DNA of 64,000 nucleotides from Emticicia sp051209875 (GTDB lineage: Bacteria > Bacteroidota > Bacteroidia > Cytophagales > Spirosomataceae): assembly GCF_051209875.1 (NCBI RefSeq), contig NZ_JBNTQY010000001.1, positions 3,348,001 to 3,412,000 on the forward strand, written 5' to 3'. Shown piece after piece: positions 1 to 8,426 of the stretch. The position numbers and the translations under genes were made by a program. Numbering within the stretch: the stretch's first letter is position 1; each line of letters begins with the position of its first letter. The notes under the pieces were generated by a model. The model ran no database searches. It saw only the letters and a program-made list of their open reading frames with translations, and had not been told where the DNA came from.

Positions 1-75
1 GAACTTACCCTTTATACAATTCAACAAAAAAAGGAAATTGATGCCTTAAAGAAACGATTAGATGATAAGAAATAA
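1..75 (+). CDS. C-terminal end of an unidentified protein (partial)
   Basis: The window opens inside a reading frame that runs from base 1 to a TAA at 73-75 and gives 24 residues. They are Lys/Glu/Leu rich and heptad-like (IQQKKEIDALKKRL), so a C-terminal coiled coil is likely. Such endings are common in Bacteroidota proteins with a tail-fibre/endosialidase-chaperone (peptidase S74-like) C-terminus, but too little is visible to prove that. The next gene starts 32 bases downstream. Confidence 0.55.
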   Translation, partial: ELTLYTIQQKKEIDALKKRLDDKK

Positions 76-107
76 GTATTTTTTTTAACATTTAATCATT
101 TCTCGAT

Positions 108-1184
108 ATGAAAAAGGTCTTAATTTTATTTATTTCAATGCTTGGAAGTTTTGTTTCCAAAGCTCAACAATTAGAATGTGGAACCAGAGCTGGAAGTGTA
201 CCATACATTTTTACAAAAGAAAAACAAGACAGTATCAATTCAATTATGGCAATCAATACTCCCTATTGTGTCAGGGTTTATATAAATGTTCTTGCAAATA
301 ATGATGGATCAAATCGAGCAGATACCGATGCCAATATTCTAACCAATTTTCAATATATGGTCAATGCTTTTAAATCTCATAATATTTGTTTTATGCTCAT
401 CAACATCAAACAAATCAACAATACAGATTTGAATAGTCATACAATTGCAGAGGAGTCCGAACTTTTGCCATATTTACAGTCAGAGTGTCTAACTATATTT
501 ATTCACAGTTCATTAAGTGGATATAACGGCAATGCTTATGCAATTCCAAACACGTATTTGAGTTTAAATGGGAGTAGTTATAATATCGCCACAATGGGAC
601 ATGAAACTGGTCATTGCCTTGGCCTTTATCATACATTTCAGAAATTTGGTGACCCTGCTATTCAAGAAAATGTTACAAGAAATAGCGGAAACAGTTGTTA
701 TAACTGCAATACACAAGGAGATTTATTATGTGATACGCCCGCTGACGACGATGGTGGTGTAAATGGTGCTTGTGTTTATACTGGTGGCGGAACAGACCCC
801 TGCAGTGGAGCTACTTTCGCCCCAATGACCTCAAATATGATGGCTTATGGGAATTTCATTTGTAGAACTACATTTACGGCTGGACAAGGTAATCGGATGC
901 GTTCCACAATTCTTGGCACCCCTTCGATCAATAATTTGATAGCTGATGATATTGTTTACAGACCATCTGGAATTAATAGTACAATACTTTGGAATAATTC
1001 ATCTGAAGGCTTTGAAACTGCCAGAGACGAATTATATATCAGTAATTTTACTAATGATGCCTATAATGTCACAGGAGCAGCAGTTCGTAGATTTATTTCG
1101 AAAAAGGTGTACTTAAAGCCTGGCACTCATTTTTATCCTACAACAGGAAAAGTTCATATTAAATCAAATCCTTATTGCAATTAA
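108..1184 (+). CDS. Secreted metzincin metalloprotease, pappalysin (M43)-like
   Basis: A 358-residue protein with a signal peptide (about 1-19, ending SKA). The zinc motif HETGHCLGLYH at 165-175 fits HExxHxxGxxH of metzincins. An Asp/Gly/Cys-rich stretch follows, and a Met-turn candidate NMMAYG lies near 243-248. This order matches the M43 (pappalysin-type) family, whose members are secreted endopeptidases. Several Cys pairs suggest disulfides. The C-terminal ~65 residues, ending in NPYCN, are nearly identical to those of the next gene and do not look like a canonical T9SS sorting domain. It forms a tandem paralogue pair with the gene at 1311. The protease class is well supported; the substrate is unknown. 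Confidence 0.85.
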   Translation: MKKVLILFISMLGSFVSKAQQLECGTRAGSVPYIFTKEKQDSINSIMAINTPYCVRVYINVLANNDGSNRADTDANILTNFQYMVNAFKSHNICFMLINIKQINNTDLNSHTIAEESELLPYLQSECLTIFIHSSLSGYNGNAYAIPNTYLSLNGSSYNIATMGHETGHCLGLYHTFQKFGDPAIQENVTRNSGNSCYNCNTQGDLLCDTPADDDGGVNGACVYTGGGTDPCSGATFAPMTSNMMAYGNFICRTTFTAGQGNRMRSTILGTPSINNLIADDIVYRPSGINSTILWNNSSEGFETARDELYISNFTNDAYNVTGAAVRRFISKKVYLKPGTHFYPTTGKVHIKSNPYCN

Positions 1185-1310
1185 AGAAAAGAAGTGGAAA
1201 AAAACAGGAGGACTCTTTGTTAAAAAAGAACTCACTATTTTTATGCAAAATTAAAGAAGAAAAATGAAGAGTCTTGATTATTCTATTAAAATATTAAATC
1301 AACTTTCAAG

Positions 1311-2414
1311 ATGAAAAAAAATATATTAATTCTTCTCCTCACCTTTCTTGTAAGTTTTGCTTTGAAAGCCCAGAAGGGAGAATGTGGAACAAATGAAGGA
1401 ACAATACCTTACATTTTTTCAAAAGCAAAACAAGATAGTATCAATTCGGTTTTGGCAATCAATACTCCTTATTGTATTCGGGTATATATCACGGTTTTTG
1501 CCGATAATGACGGTACTAATCGAGCTGCAACTGATGCCGATATTTTAAGACAATTTCAAAATATGGTCAATCAATATCAGCCTCATAATATTTGTTTTAT
1601 GCTTATCAATATTAAGCAGGTAAACAATACAGATTTGAATACCCACAATTATGACACAGAATCTTCTGAAGTCAGTCCTTATGTGCAATCAGGATGTCTA
1701 AATATTTTTCTACACAATTATTTAGACAGCAATGACGGCACTCTTAATGGTGTTGCATACGGTATTCCGAGTACAATTTTGAGTGAAGCAAGCTGGGCTA
1801 TTGAAAGTACCACCAATATTTCTACTATGGGGCATGAAGCAGGGCATTGTCTAAGTTTGTATCATACCTTCTCAACAAGTTTCGGTGCAGAAAATGTTAC
1901 TCGAAACCCTGCAAATTCTTGTTATGACTGTGATGCAGATGGCGATTTACTTTGTGATACTCCAGCCGATAAACTTAGTGATCCCGATGATGATGTAAAT
2001 TCATCATGCCTGTATATAGGTGGGCGAACAGATGCTTGTGGTGTTGTATATACTCCGATGACAAATAATATGATGGCTTATGGATTTAGGCCTTGTAGAG
2101 ATACTTTTACAAGTGGTCAGGGAAACCGAATGCGTTCGGCAATCGTGGGTACTCCTGCATTAACTGCTTTGATTAATGAAGATATTAAAAACAGTCCATC
2201 ATCTAATAACAGTTTAGTTTTATGGAATAATAACGAAGGCTTTGAGACAGCACGAGATGCATTATATATCAGCAACTTCACTAATGATGGGTATAGCGTA
2301 ACTGGTTCGGCAGTACGTCGTTTTATATCTAAAAAAGTCTATTTAAAACCTGGCACACATTTTTACCCAACAACAGGTAAAGTTCATGTTAAAACAAATC
2401 CTTATTGCAATTAA
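1311..2414 (+). CDS. Secreted metzincin-like metalloprotease, paralogue of the upstream gene
   Basis: A 367-residue tandem paralogue of the 108-1184 protein, similar along its whole length. Signal peptide about 1-20 (ends LKA). The zinc motif is HEAGHCLSLYH at 175-185: the three His and the Glu are kept, but the usual metzincin Gly is Ser182. The Met-turn region NMMAYG is present. The C-terminal block (VRRFISKKVYLKPG... to NPYCN) is almost the same as in the first copy. The genes are separated by 126 bases with no obvious terminator, so co-transcription is possible. Duplication followed by divergence is the simplest reading. Activity of the Ser variant cannot be judged from sequence. Confidence 0.83.
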   Translation: MKKNILILLLTFLVSFALKAQKGECGTNEGTIPYIFSKAKQDSINSVLAINTPYCIRVYITVFADNDGTNRAATDADILRQFQNMVNQYQPHNICFMLINIKQVNNTDLNTHNYDTESSEVSPYVQSGCLNIFLHNYLDSNDGTLNGVAYGIPSTILSEASWAIESTTNISTMGHEAGHCLSLYHTFSTSFGAENVTRNPANSCYDCDADGDLLCDTPADKLSDPDDDVNSSCLYIGGRTDACGVVYTPMTNNMMAYGFRPCRDTFTSGQGNRMRSAIVGTPALTALINEDIKNSPSSNNSLVLWNNNEGFETARDALYISNFTNDGYSVTGSAVRRFISKKVYLKPGTHFYPTTGKVHVKTNPYCN

Positions 2415-2429
2415 TTAGATGGTATTAAT

Positions 2430-2469
2430 TAAAGTTGTTAAGACTATTTGTTTTACAACTTTAATTTTT
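2430..2469 (+). terminator. Intrinsic terminator after the protease pair
   Basis: A 9-bp stem (TAAAGTTGT at 2430-2438 with ACAACTTTA at 2455-2463) is followed by ATTTTTA. It lies 16 bases after the stop codon of the second protease. Confidence 0.6.
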
Positions 2470-2535
2470 AGGCTCAAAACAAATTATTCGACTATTATAA
2501 TTTTAGTAAATACGTTATTTAAATTTATCAATAAA

Positions 2536-2567
2536 TTTTGCATTTGATTATTTCTATTGGATATTTG
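2536..2567 (+). promoter_or_regulatory. Bacteroidota-type promoter of tRNA-Ala
   Basis: TTTTG (2536-2540), a 19-bp spacer, then GATATTTG (2560-2567) fit the Bacteroidota -33 TTTG and -7 TAnnTTTG pattern with one mismatch. Transcription would start near 2574, just before the tRNA. Confidence 0.55.
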
Positions 2568-2579
2568 CAAATAGATCTC

Positions 2580-2653
2580 GGGGGTGTAGCTCAGTTGGTT
2601 AGAGTGCTTGCATGGCATGCAAGAAGTCGTGGGTTCGAATCCCATCTCCTCCA
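2580..2653 (+). tRNA. tRNA-Ala (anticodon GGC)
   Basis: A 74-nt cloverleaf. The acceptor stem GGGGGTG pairs with CTCCTCC and contains G3:U70, the identity element for alanyl-tRNA synthetase. The D stem is GCTC/GAGT, and the anticodon stem CTTGC/GCAAG encloses the loop ATGGCAT (anticodon GGC). The T arm is GTGGG-TTCGAAT-CCCAT, with discriminator A at 2653. CCA is not encoded (CTA follows). Positions 6 and 67 form a U-U mismatch in the acceptor stem. No other tRNA is adjacent. Confidence 0.95.
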
Positions 2654-2664
2654 CTATTACATAA

Positions 2665-2700
2665 AATCCTTATAATCAAATGATTGTAAGGATTTTTTTT
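2665..2700 (+). terminator. Intrinsic terminator of tRNA-Ala
   Basis: A 14-bp stem (2665-2678 with 2681-2694, containing G-T pairs) with a very short loop runs directly into eight T residues. It begins 11 bases after the tRNA. Confidence 0.85.
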
Positions 2701-2914
2701 GGCAGATTCCAACAAATCTGAAGTTGTATTACATAATTATATTTGTTTTAAGAATAAATTAAAAAAAAATCACTGCCAAATCTTCTCAAGTATCAGATAT
2801 CAACTCTTTCAAAAAAGATAAAATACGACAAAAGCACAGCAAAAAAGATTATTTTGGCATGGTATTGGTGGTGGATAATTTATTACCTGCTATCATTATA
2901 CAAGTATTATTACC

Positions 2915-3292
2915 ATGAAAAAAAGAACGTTAATTTTCCTAATTCCCCTACTAACTAATATGTCCTGTTTTAAAGAAACAATAAAAAACAGTAGATATAT
3001 TGGCACAAAATGGACTACCAATGATGACATTTCAGAATCAGTTTATGGCAAAAACTGTACAACTACCATTGAGTTTTTAAATCTTACAAATTGTCAAGTT
3101 ATTGATAGAAGAGAAGTTAAAAACAGTAACCTTTCTGGTGTCTTTGTCAAAGAGGGTTTCTATAAAATCAAAGGTGATTCCGTTTTTTGGACAATCGACA
3201 AAGTTACCACTGGTGGTATTGTCAGAGGTAGTGTAATGGTCACAAATATGAAAACTATTACTGGCGGGAATCGAGTTTACTCAAAAAACTAA
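2915..3292 (+). CDS. Small putative lipoprotein, unknown function
   Basis: A 125-residue protein I cannot assign to a family. Residues 1-17 form a signal peptide and Cys18 (in NMSC) fits a lipobox, so it is probably a lipid-anchored periplasmic or outer-membrane protein. The remainder is rich in beta-prone segments and small polar residues, like many short Bacteroidota lipoproteins that fold as a small barrel or lipocalin-like unit; that fold is a guess. It stands alone between the tRNA and a convergent operon and has its own terminator downstream. Confidence 0.7.
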   Translation: MKKRTLIFLIPLLTNMSCFKETIKNSRYIGTKWTTNDDISESVYGKNCTTTIEFLNLTNCQVIDRREVKNSNLSGVFVKEGFYKIKGDSVFWTIDKVTTGGIVRGSVMVTNMKTITGGNRVYSKN

Positions 3293-3345
3293 AAAACCTG
3301 TCTCTACAAAACATAAAAAAAAAGCTACTTAATAGTCATGAGTAA

Positions 3346-3387
3346 AAACTTGGGAAAGAGCCGAAAACTCTTTCCATAAGTTTTTTT
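3346..3387 (+). terminator. Intrinsic terminator after the small lipoprotein gene
   Basis: Stem AAACTT..GGAAAGAG (3346-3360) pairs with CTCTTTCC..AAGTTT (3368-3383), followed by a run of T. It lies 54 bases after the lipoprotein gene and faces the end of the convergent minus-strand operon. Confidence 0.7.
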
Positions 3388-3455
3388 GTCAAATTCCAAT
3401 GAACTTAAAAAATGTATAAGGTATATATCATTGAAAAAAACATTAAATTTTAATT

Positions 3456-6400
3456 TCATTCTCTCATCTGATAGATCTTCATTGAAGCATTATTGATACC
3501 GCAAATTAATCTATTCCCTGAAAAAACAATATTTTTTACATCTCCACGCAAATTAAATCCTGATTTTGATTGTGGTATAAATTCAAAATTACCTTTGCCC
3601 TTATTGATAAATAATTGTCCGTGATTTGCGTCCAAATTTCCAATTCGTACTCTCATTTTTGAATTATTTCCAGCTAAAAACAAATCAAGTAATTTATCTC
3701 CATTTACATCTTTTAAAGTAATGGCATTGACCATAGAAAACTGTGCCTGAATAGGCAATCTACTATAAGTTAATTCTCCATTTTGATTAAGTAAAATTCC
3801 TGAAGATAGTTCGTTTATTTTATTGGTGAATGAATCTTTTTCACCTAATAAAGTAAGAATATCACTTGTTTGGGCTTCTGAATAAGATTGATAATTAGTA
3901 TATTTTTTTCTAATACTCGGCACCTGTGCAGCCAATTCGTCTAAACTATACGCAGGGTGACTTTTACCTTGAATATAATAGGAAATAATTGGATCGATGA
4001 GGCCATTTCCATCAAAATCTTTTACTGTTAATGTAAATGGTTCATTTGTTGATGCTTTGTATTGTGAATTTAGACCAAAATTTCCTAAAACAAGATCTTC
4101 GTCACCGTCATTATCTAAATCAGCAGCTTCGATACTTTGCCAAAAACCATTCAGATTAGGCAATTCCTTTTTCTGAAATCTACCTTTCTTATTCATTAGC
4201 AAAGTAACTGTCATCCACTCACCTACTATGGCTAGATCTTTCAATCCATCTTTGTTAATATCAATAGCAACAGCATCTGTAACAATGCCTAACTTAGTAA
4301 AAATTTCATTCGATACTTCCTTAAAAAAACCGTTATCATTGAGCAATAAAGCACTTGGATTGTATGCAGGATAATGATGAGGAACAACATAACCTGTTAA
4401 AAACAAGTCTAAATCTCCATCATTGTCAGCATCAAATGGTACAACTTTACTTTTAGAATTTCGATTGACAGGCAATCTATCTTCTGATTTTATAAAATTC
4501 CCTTTACCATCATTCAAATAAAGCCGGTCTTGTAACAAAAAATCATCAACCAAATATTCATAACCACCACTTACTACGTATAAGTCAAGGTCTCCATCTT
4601 TATCGGCATCAAAAAAAGCTGCATCAGCGTCAGTACAAAGTTCATTTTGTTTAAAATCAACTTGTTCTTTCTCATGAAATTTACCTGTTTTATCCTGTAG
4701 AATAATTTTTCCTTTGAATCCTTTTCCTCCACCTAAGAATATATCTTCTAATTTATCACCGTTGACATCTCCAACCGCTAAAGCAGGGCCTTGATAAGAG
4801 TACATTTGTGGCAAAAGTAATTGACGGCTAAAATCATTGAGCGGCATTTGCTCGTGACTAAAATTTATATCTTGCAACTCATTAAAATAAGGATTTTGTT
4901 CGATAATTGGTTGATATTCAAGCCCTTTATGATATGCAATAGTATTGATTTTATTTATTGCGAGATTCTTAATAAGCTGTGTTGAATTATCATTCCAAAC
5001 GACTCTGATACTATCAATTTTTTGATTTTTACCTAAGCCAAAATGTAACGGTGCAACCACACTACTTTGAAATCCACGTAAATTAGATGCCTCGATATAT
5101 TGTTTCAAACCTCCTGAATAAGTATAAATTTTTGTTCCTTCAACGCTTTGATTATCTTTTTTTAAAGCAATTGAAACAAAATTTTGTGGGTCATTTTCTT
5201 GTTGTAAATTTTTATAAATGCTGGCTTCTTCATTCATATTATTGACAATCAATTCGAGGTCGCCATCATTGTCTAAATCAGCATAAACGGCTCCGTTTGA
5301 ATTAATTGGAAGCTCAATACCCCAATCTTTTGTCAAATTTGAAAAAGTTAAATCACCATTGTTTTTAAAAATATAATTTGAACTAAGCGTAGCAGGCATT
5401 TCTTTGATAATATCTAAAATACTTTTGGGCGGCATTCCGCTCTGGCCACTGTTTTTTTGGTCGGCATAATATTTCATAAAATCCATATTCGTATAATCTC
5501 TCAAATAGCCGTTAGTAACAAATAAGTCTTTATAACCATCATTGTCATAATCGGCAAAAAGAGCTGACCAACTCCAATCTGTATTTGAGATGCCAGCCAC
5601 TTGGCCAATTTCACTAAAAGTGGGTTCACCATTCGCACCATTCCCGTTATTCATCTGAAGCATATTCCGCATGATTTCTGGGTGAAAACCATTCTTCAAC
5701 ATAGACAAATACGCTTCATAATTATCAGGACCAAAAAGTAATTTCTGACGTTTATTATCTTCGGGAAGCATATCAAGCGTAATGATGTCTGGCAGTAAGT
5801 CATTGTTAAAATCTGCCACATCATTTCCCATCGAAAAATAACTTGTATGGTCAGTCATTTGGGCAATTTTATCACTAAAAGTGCCATTTTTATTATTAAT
5901 ATATAAATAATCTGATTCGATATAATCATTTGACACATAAATATCTGGCCAATTATCATTATTCAAATCAGCAATATGAAGTCCTAATCCAAATCCTATT
6001 GGATTGCCTTTAATACCCGCCTCAACCGAGACATCAGTAAAATGTCCACCTTCATTTTTCAGTAATTTATCTCCTGCTAGCGAATCACGCATGGCATGAA
6101 TTGCTTGTACATCAAAGCGGTTAAAATCTTTAACATTATGATTCATAACATAGGCATCTAAATCGCCATCTTTGTCATAATCAAAAAATGCAGTTTGTGT
6201 GGTATAGCCATTGCAATCAAGTCCAAACTCAGCAGCTTTTTCGCTAAAAGTTAGATTTTTATTATTAATGTATAATTTATTTTTTCTTAAAGCAGCATTA
6301 TCAATATTTCCTGAAATCGAAACATAAATATCATTCCATCCATCATTGTTTATATCTACTATTGATACACCAGTTTTCCATTCCCCTTTGTAAGTAATGC

Positions 6401-6716
6401 CTGCTTGTTCGGTAATATCTTCAAATTTAAAATCACCTTTATTGATATAAAGTTTATCACTAGAAAGATTGGCAGTAAAATATAAATCTGTCAAACCATC
6501 ATTGTTAAAATCTGCCGCTGCAACGCCTCCACCATTATAAAAATACTCATAATTGAGTACATTTTGAGTATCATTTTCTTCGATTTTATTCACAAAATTG
6601 ACACCAGTTTTATCAGAGCTTAGTTTATCAAATTTCTTGTTTTTAGACGAACAAGAAGTCAAAATCGTTAAGATAACGATAGAAAAGATATTTGCAGAAA
6701 GAAAATAACGGTTCAT
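3456..6716 (-). CDS. VCBS/FG-GAP repeat lipoprotein with ASPIC/UnbV domain
   Basis: A 1086-residue lipoprotein: signal peptide with Cys22 in LTSC. Many calcium-loop repeats of the form D-x-N/D-x-D-G-x-x-D-L/I (VADFNNDLLPDI, FDYDKDGDLDAY, LDNDGDLEL) build two beta-propeller blocks, about 60-480 and 640-1080. Between them, about 525-590, is an ASPIC/UnbV-type segment (GSSVV..LHFGLG...IRVVW). It is the third gene of the susC-susD unit, 93 bases after susD. Proteins of this kind often follow SusCD pairs in Cytophagales, so a surface role in glycan or protein binding is likely but unproven. No catalytic motif is visible. Confidence 0.88.
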   Translation of the reverse strand: MNRYFLSANIFSIVILTILTSCSSKNKKFDKLSSDKTGVNFVNKIEENDTQNVLNYEYFYNGGGVAAADFNNDGLTDLYFTANLSSDKLYINKGDFKFEDITEQAGITYKGEWKTGVSIVDINNDGWNDIYVSISGNIDNAALRKNKLYINNKNLTFSEKAAEFGLDCNGYTTQTAFFDYDKDGDLDAYVMNHNVKDFNRFDVQAIHAMRDSLAGDKLLKNEGGHFTDVSVEAGIKGNPIGFGLGLHIADLNNDNWPDIYVSNDYIESDYLYINNKNGTFSDKIAQMTDHTSYFSMGNDVADFNNDLLPDIITLDMLPEDNKRQKLLFGPDNYEAYLSMLKNGFHPEIMRNMLQMNNGNGANGEPTFSEIGQVAGISNTDWSWSALFADYDNDGYKDLFVTNGYLRDYTNMDFMKYYADQKNSGQSGMPPKSILDIIKEMPATLSSNYIFKNNGDLTFSNLTKDWGIELPINSNGAVYADLDNDGDLELIVNNMNEEASIYKNLQQENDPQNFVSIALKKDNQSVEGTKIYTYSGGLKQYIEASNLRGFQSSVVAPLHFGLGKNQKIDSIRVVWNDNSTQLIKNLAINKINTIAYHKGLEYQPIIEQNPYFNELQDINFSHEQMPLNDFSRQLLLPQMYSYQGPALAVGDVNGDKLEDIFLGGGKGFKGKIILQDKTGKFHEKEQVDFKQNELCTDADAAFFDADKDGDLDLYVVSGGYEYLVDDFLLQDRLYLNDGKGNFIKSEDRLPVNRNSKSKVVPFDADNDGDLDLFLTGYVVPHHYPAYNPSALLLNDNGFFKEVSNEIFTKLGIVTDAVAIDINKDGLKDLAIVGEWMTVTLLMNKKGRFQKKELPNLNGFWQSIEAADLDNDGDEDLVLGNFGLNSQYKASTNEPFTLTVKDFDGNGLIDPIISYYIQGKSHPAYSLDELAAQVPSIRKKYTNYQSYSEAQTSDILTLLGEKDSFTNKINELSSGILLNQNGELTYSRLPIQAQFSMVNAITLKDVNGDKLLDLFLAGNNSKMRVRIGNLDANHGQLFINKGKGNFEFIPQSKSGFNLRGDVKNIVFSGNRLICGINNASMKIYQMRE

Positions 6717-6809
6717 AATCTATAAAATGACTTGAGATTTGCTTTAAAAAGAAAGAAACGGAGCAAAGATAGCTCCGTTTCTAATTTAACTTACTATGAA
6801 ACAAAACTA

Positions 6810-8414
6810 CTATTTATCCCACCATACTTTTGCAGTGAAAGTATCACCACCAGATATAGCAGCCACAGCAGTCTTGTAATTTTCAGGGTTGTACGATGGT
6901 TCGGTTGATTTATATGGAATTCTTCTTGGAATTGTACCATTAGAAAATCCATTTGGATATACTACTGGAGTCAAAGCAGGATAGCCCGAACGACGCCAGT
7001 TAGACCAGTTTTCAATAAAATTGAAAGTAATACCCGTTGCCACCCAGATTTGCTCATTGATTTGTTTCAATGAAGCCTCTGTTGTACTAACATTCAATGG
7101 GTTTTTAGTTAAATAATCATCCATTGCTGCAACAGCTTTAGTAACAGCCGCATCAGCACTTGCAGATGAATTAAACTGTGCCAATGAGGCAGCAGCAGCT
7201 TTAACACCATTTTTGTAGTGTTCAGCAGCAGTAGTTGCTCCAACGTTCCAACCTTTTACTTTAGCTTCTGCCAAAAGCAATTCAGTTTCAGCATAAGTTA
7301 GTACAAAGTTTACACCGCTTCTGTCAACAAATATTGAGGTACGTGGACGAGAATATTTACCTACACGAGCTACATCAGCACCAGTACCAGAAGCACCAGG
7401 ATATTGAGGATGCTTAGCAATGTCAGTTGCACCACCATTCAAATCATACCCATTTGGCAGACCGATTTGAGCTGCTTCAGCGTTATCACCAGCTAATCCT
7501 TGGTTTGTATTGGCTGCATAACCTGTTTGAGCAACCTCAGCAATCGCACTAACACGTGGATCAGAAGTAGCTTTCAAATAATCAATGAAAGTTTTGCTCC
7601 AACGTACTTCACGATAATCGTCAGGAACTCTCAAGGCTCCACTTGTATTGTTACCATTAGTAGCATTATCTGTCAACACTTTTGCATTGTCGTCAATACT
7701 AGTAAAAACACCACCAGCATACGCTTTTTCTGCCCATGTTTTAGCAGTAGCAGGATCAACTTTCGATAAACGCATTGCTAATCTTAACATTAACGAATAA
7801 CCAAACTTTTTCCATTTAGCAACATTACCTGCATACATCAAATCGGCAGAAGGTCCTGCTTTTGAAGTACTAAGTGCAGTTATTGCACCATCTAACTCCG
7901 TTAACATTGCAGGATAAATTTTTGATTGCGAATCATACTTTGGCAAAGTAATTCCTTCTTTTGCTTTCAACGCTTCAGAATATGGAACATCACCATAACA
8001 ATCAGTGATACGTGCTAAACAAAGCACTTTCATGATTGTTCCAACATTGTATAAGTTAGATAATTCAGGTTTATCTTTTACTAAATTTTGCATTTCGTAA
8101 GACAAGGATGCAGCACGATAAGTTTCTTCGTGTACACGGCCTTGATAAGCGATAAAGCTACCTGATGCTACATATTTATCTCCATTTCCATAGTATGAAA
8201 ATGTAGAAGCCAATACTTGTGTCCACATACTTTGGAACAACAATTGCGAATAACCCGTATTGCCATATTCAAATTGTGATTGTGACAAAAGATAGTTTGG
8301 ATTAAAAACAGCCGCACTTGTCTTATTCGGGTCGGTATTGATTTCTGCAAACTTGTCAGTACAAGAAGTTGCAAATACCGTTATTAGTGTTAATATATAT
8401 CCTATTTTTTTCAT
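6810..8414 (-). CDS. SusD/RagB-family nutrient-binding lipoprotein
   Basis: A 534-residue outer-membrane lipoprotein: signal peptide and lipobox Cys18 (FATSC) followed by TDKFAEINTDPNKT, a typical start of the SusD-like 2 subfamily. Conserved helical (TPR-like) features follow, such as the segment YAETELLLAEAKVKGW near 365-380 and a C-terminal W-SNWRRSGYPAL block near 465. SusD proteins bind oligosaccharide or peptide at the cell surface and cap the partner SusC transporter. The gene starts 12 bases after susC ends, so the two are co-transcribed. The ligand cannot be read from sequence; the nearby fucosidase and sialidase-like genes suggest a host- or algal-type fucosylated glycan. Confidence 0.95.
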   Translation of the reverse strand: MKKIGYILTLITVFATSCTDKFAEINTDPNKTSAAVFNPNYLLSQSQFEYGNTGYSQLLFQSMWTQVLASTFSYYGNGDKYVASGSFIAYQGRVHEETYRAASLSYEMQNLVKDKPELSNLYNVGTIMKVLCLARITDCYGDVPYSEALKAKEGITLPKYDSQSKIYPAMLTELDGAITALSTSKAGPSADLMYAGNVAKWKKFGYSLMLRLAMRLSKVDPATAKTWAEKAYAGGVFTSIDDNAKVLTDNATNGNNTSGALRVPDDYREVRWSKTFIDYLKATSDPRVSAIAEVAQTGYAANTNQGLAGDNAEAAQIGLPNGYDLNGGATDIAKHPQYPGASGTGADVARVGKYSRPRTSIFVDRSGVNFVLTYAETELLLAEAKVKGWNVGATTAAEHYKNGVKAAAASLAQFNSSASADAAVTKAVAAMDDYLTKNPLNVSTTEASLKQINEQIWVATGITFNFIENWSNWRRSGYPALTPVVYPNGFSNGTIPRRIPYKSTEPSYNPENYKTAVAAISGGDTFTAKVWWDK

Positions 8415-8426
8415 ATTAAGCCAAGT

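Noticed and set aside
900..2414. C-terminal blocks of the two proteases as T9SS sorting domains
   Set aside because: They lack the PNP..., GxY..., K-rich ending of type A domains such as that on the amylase.
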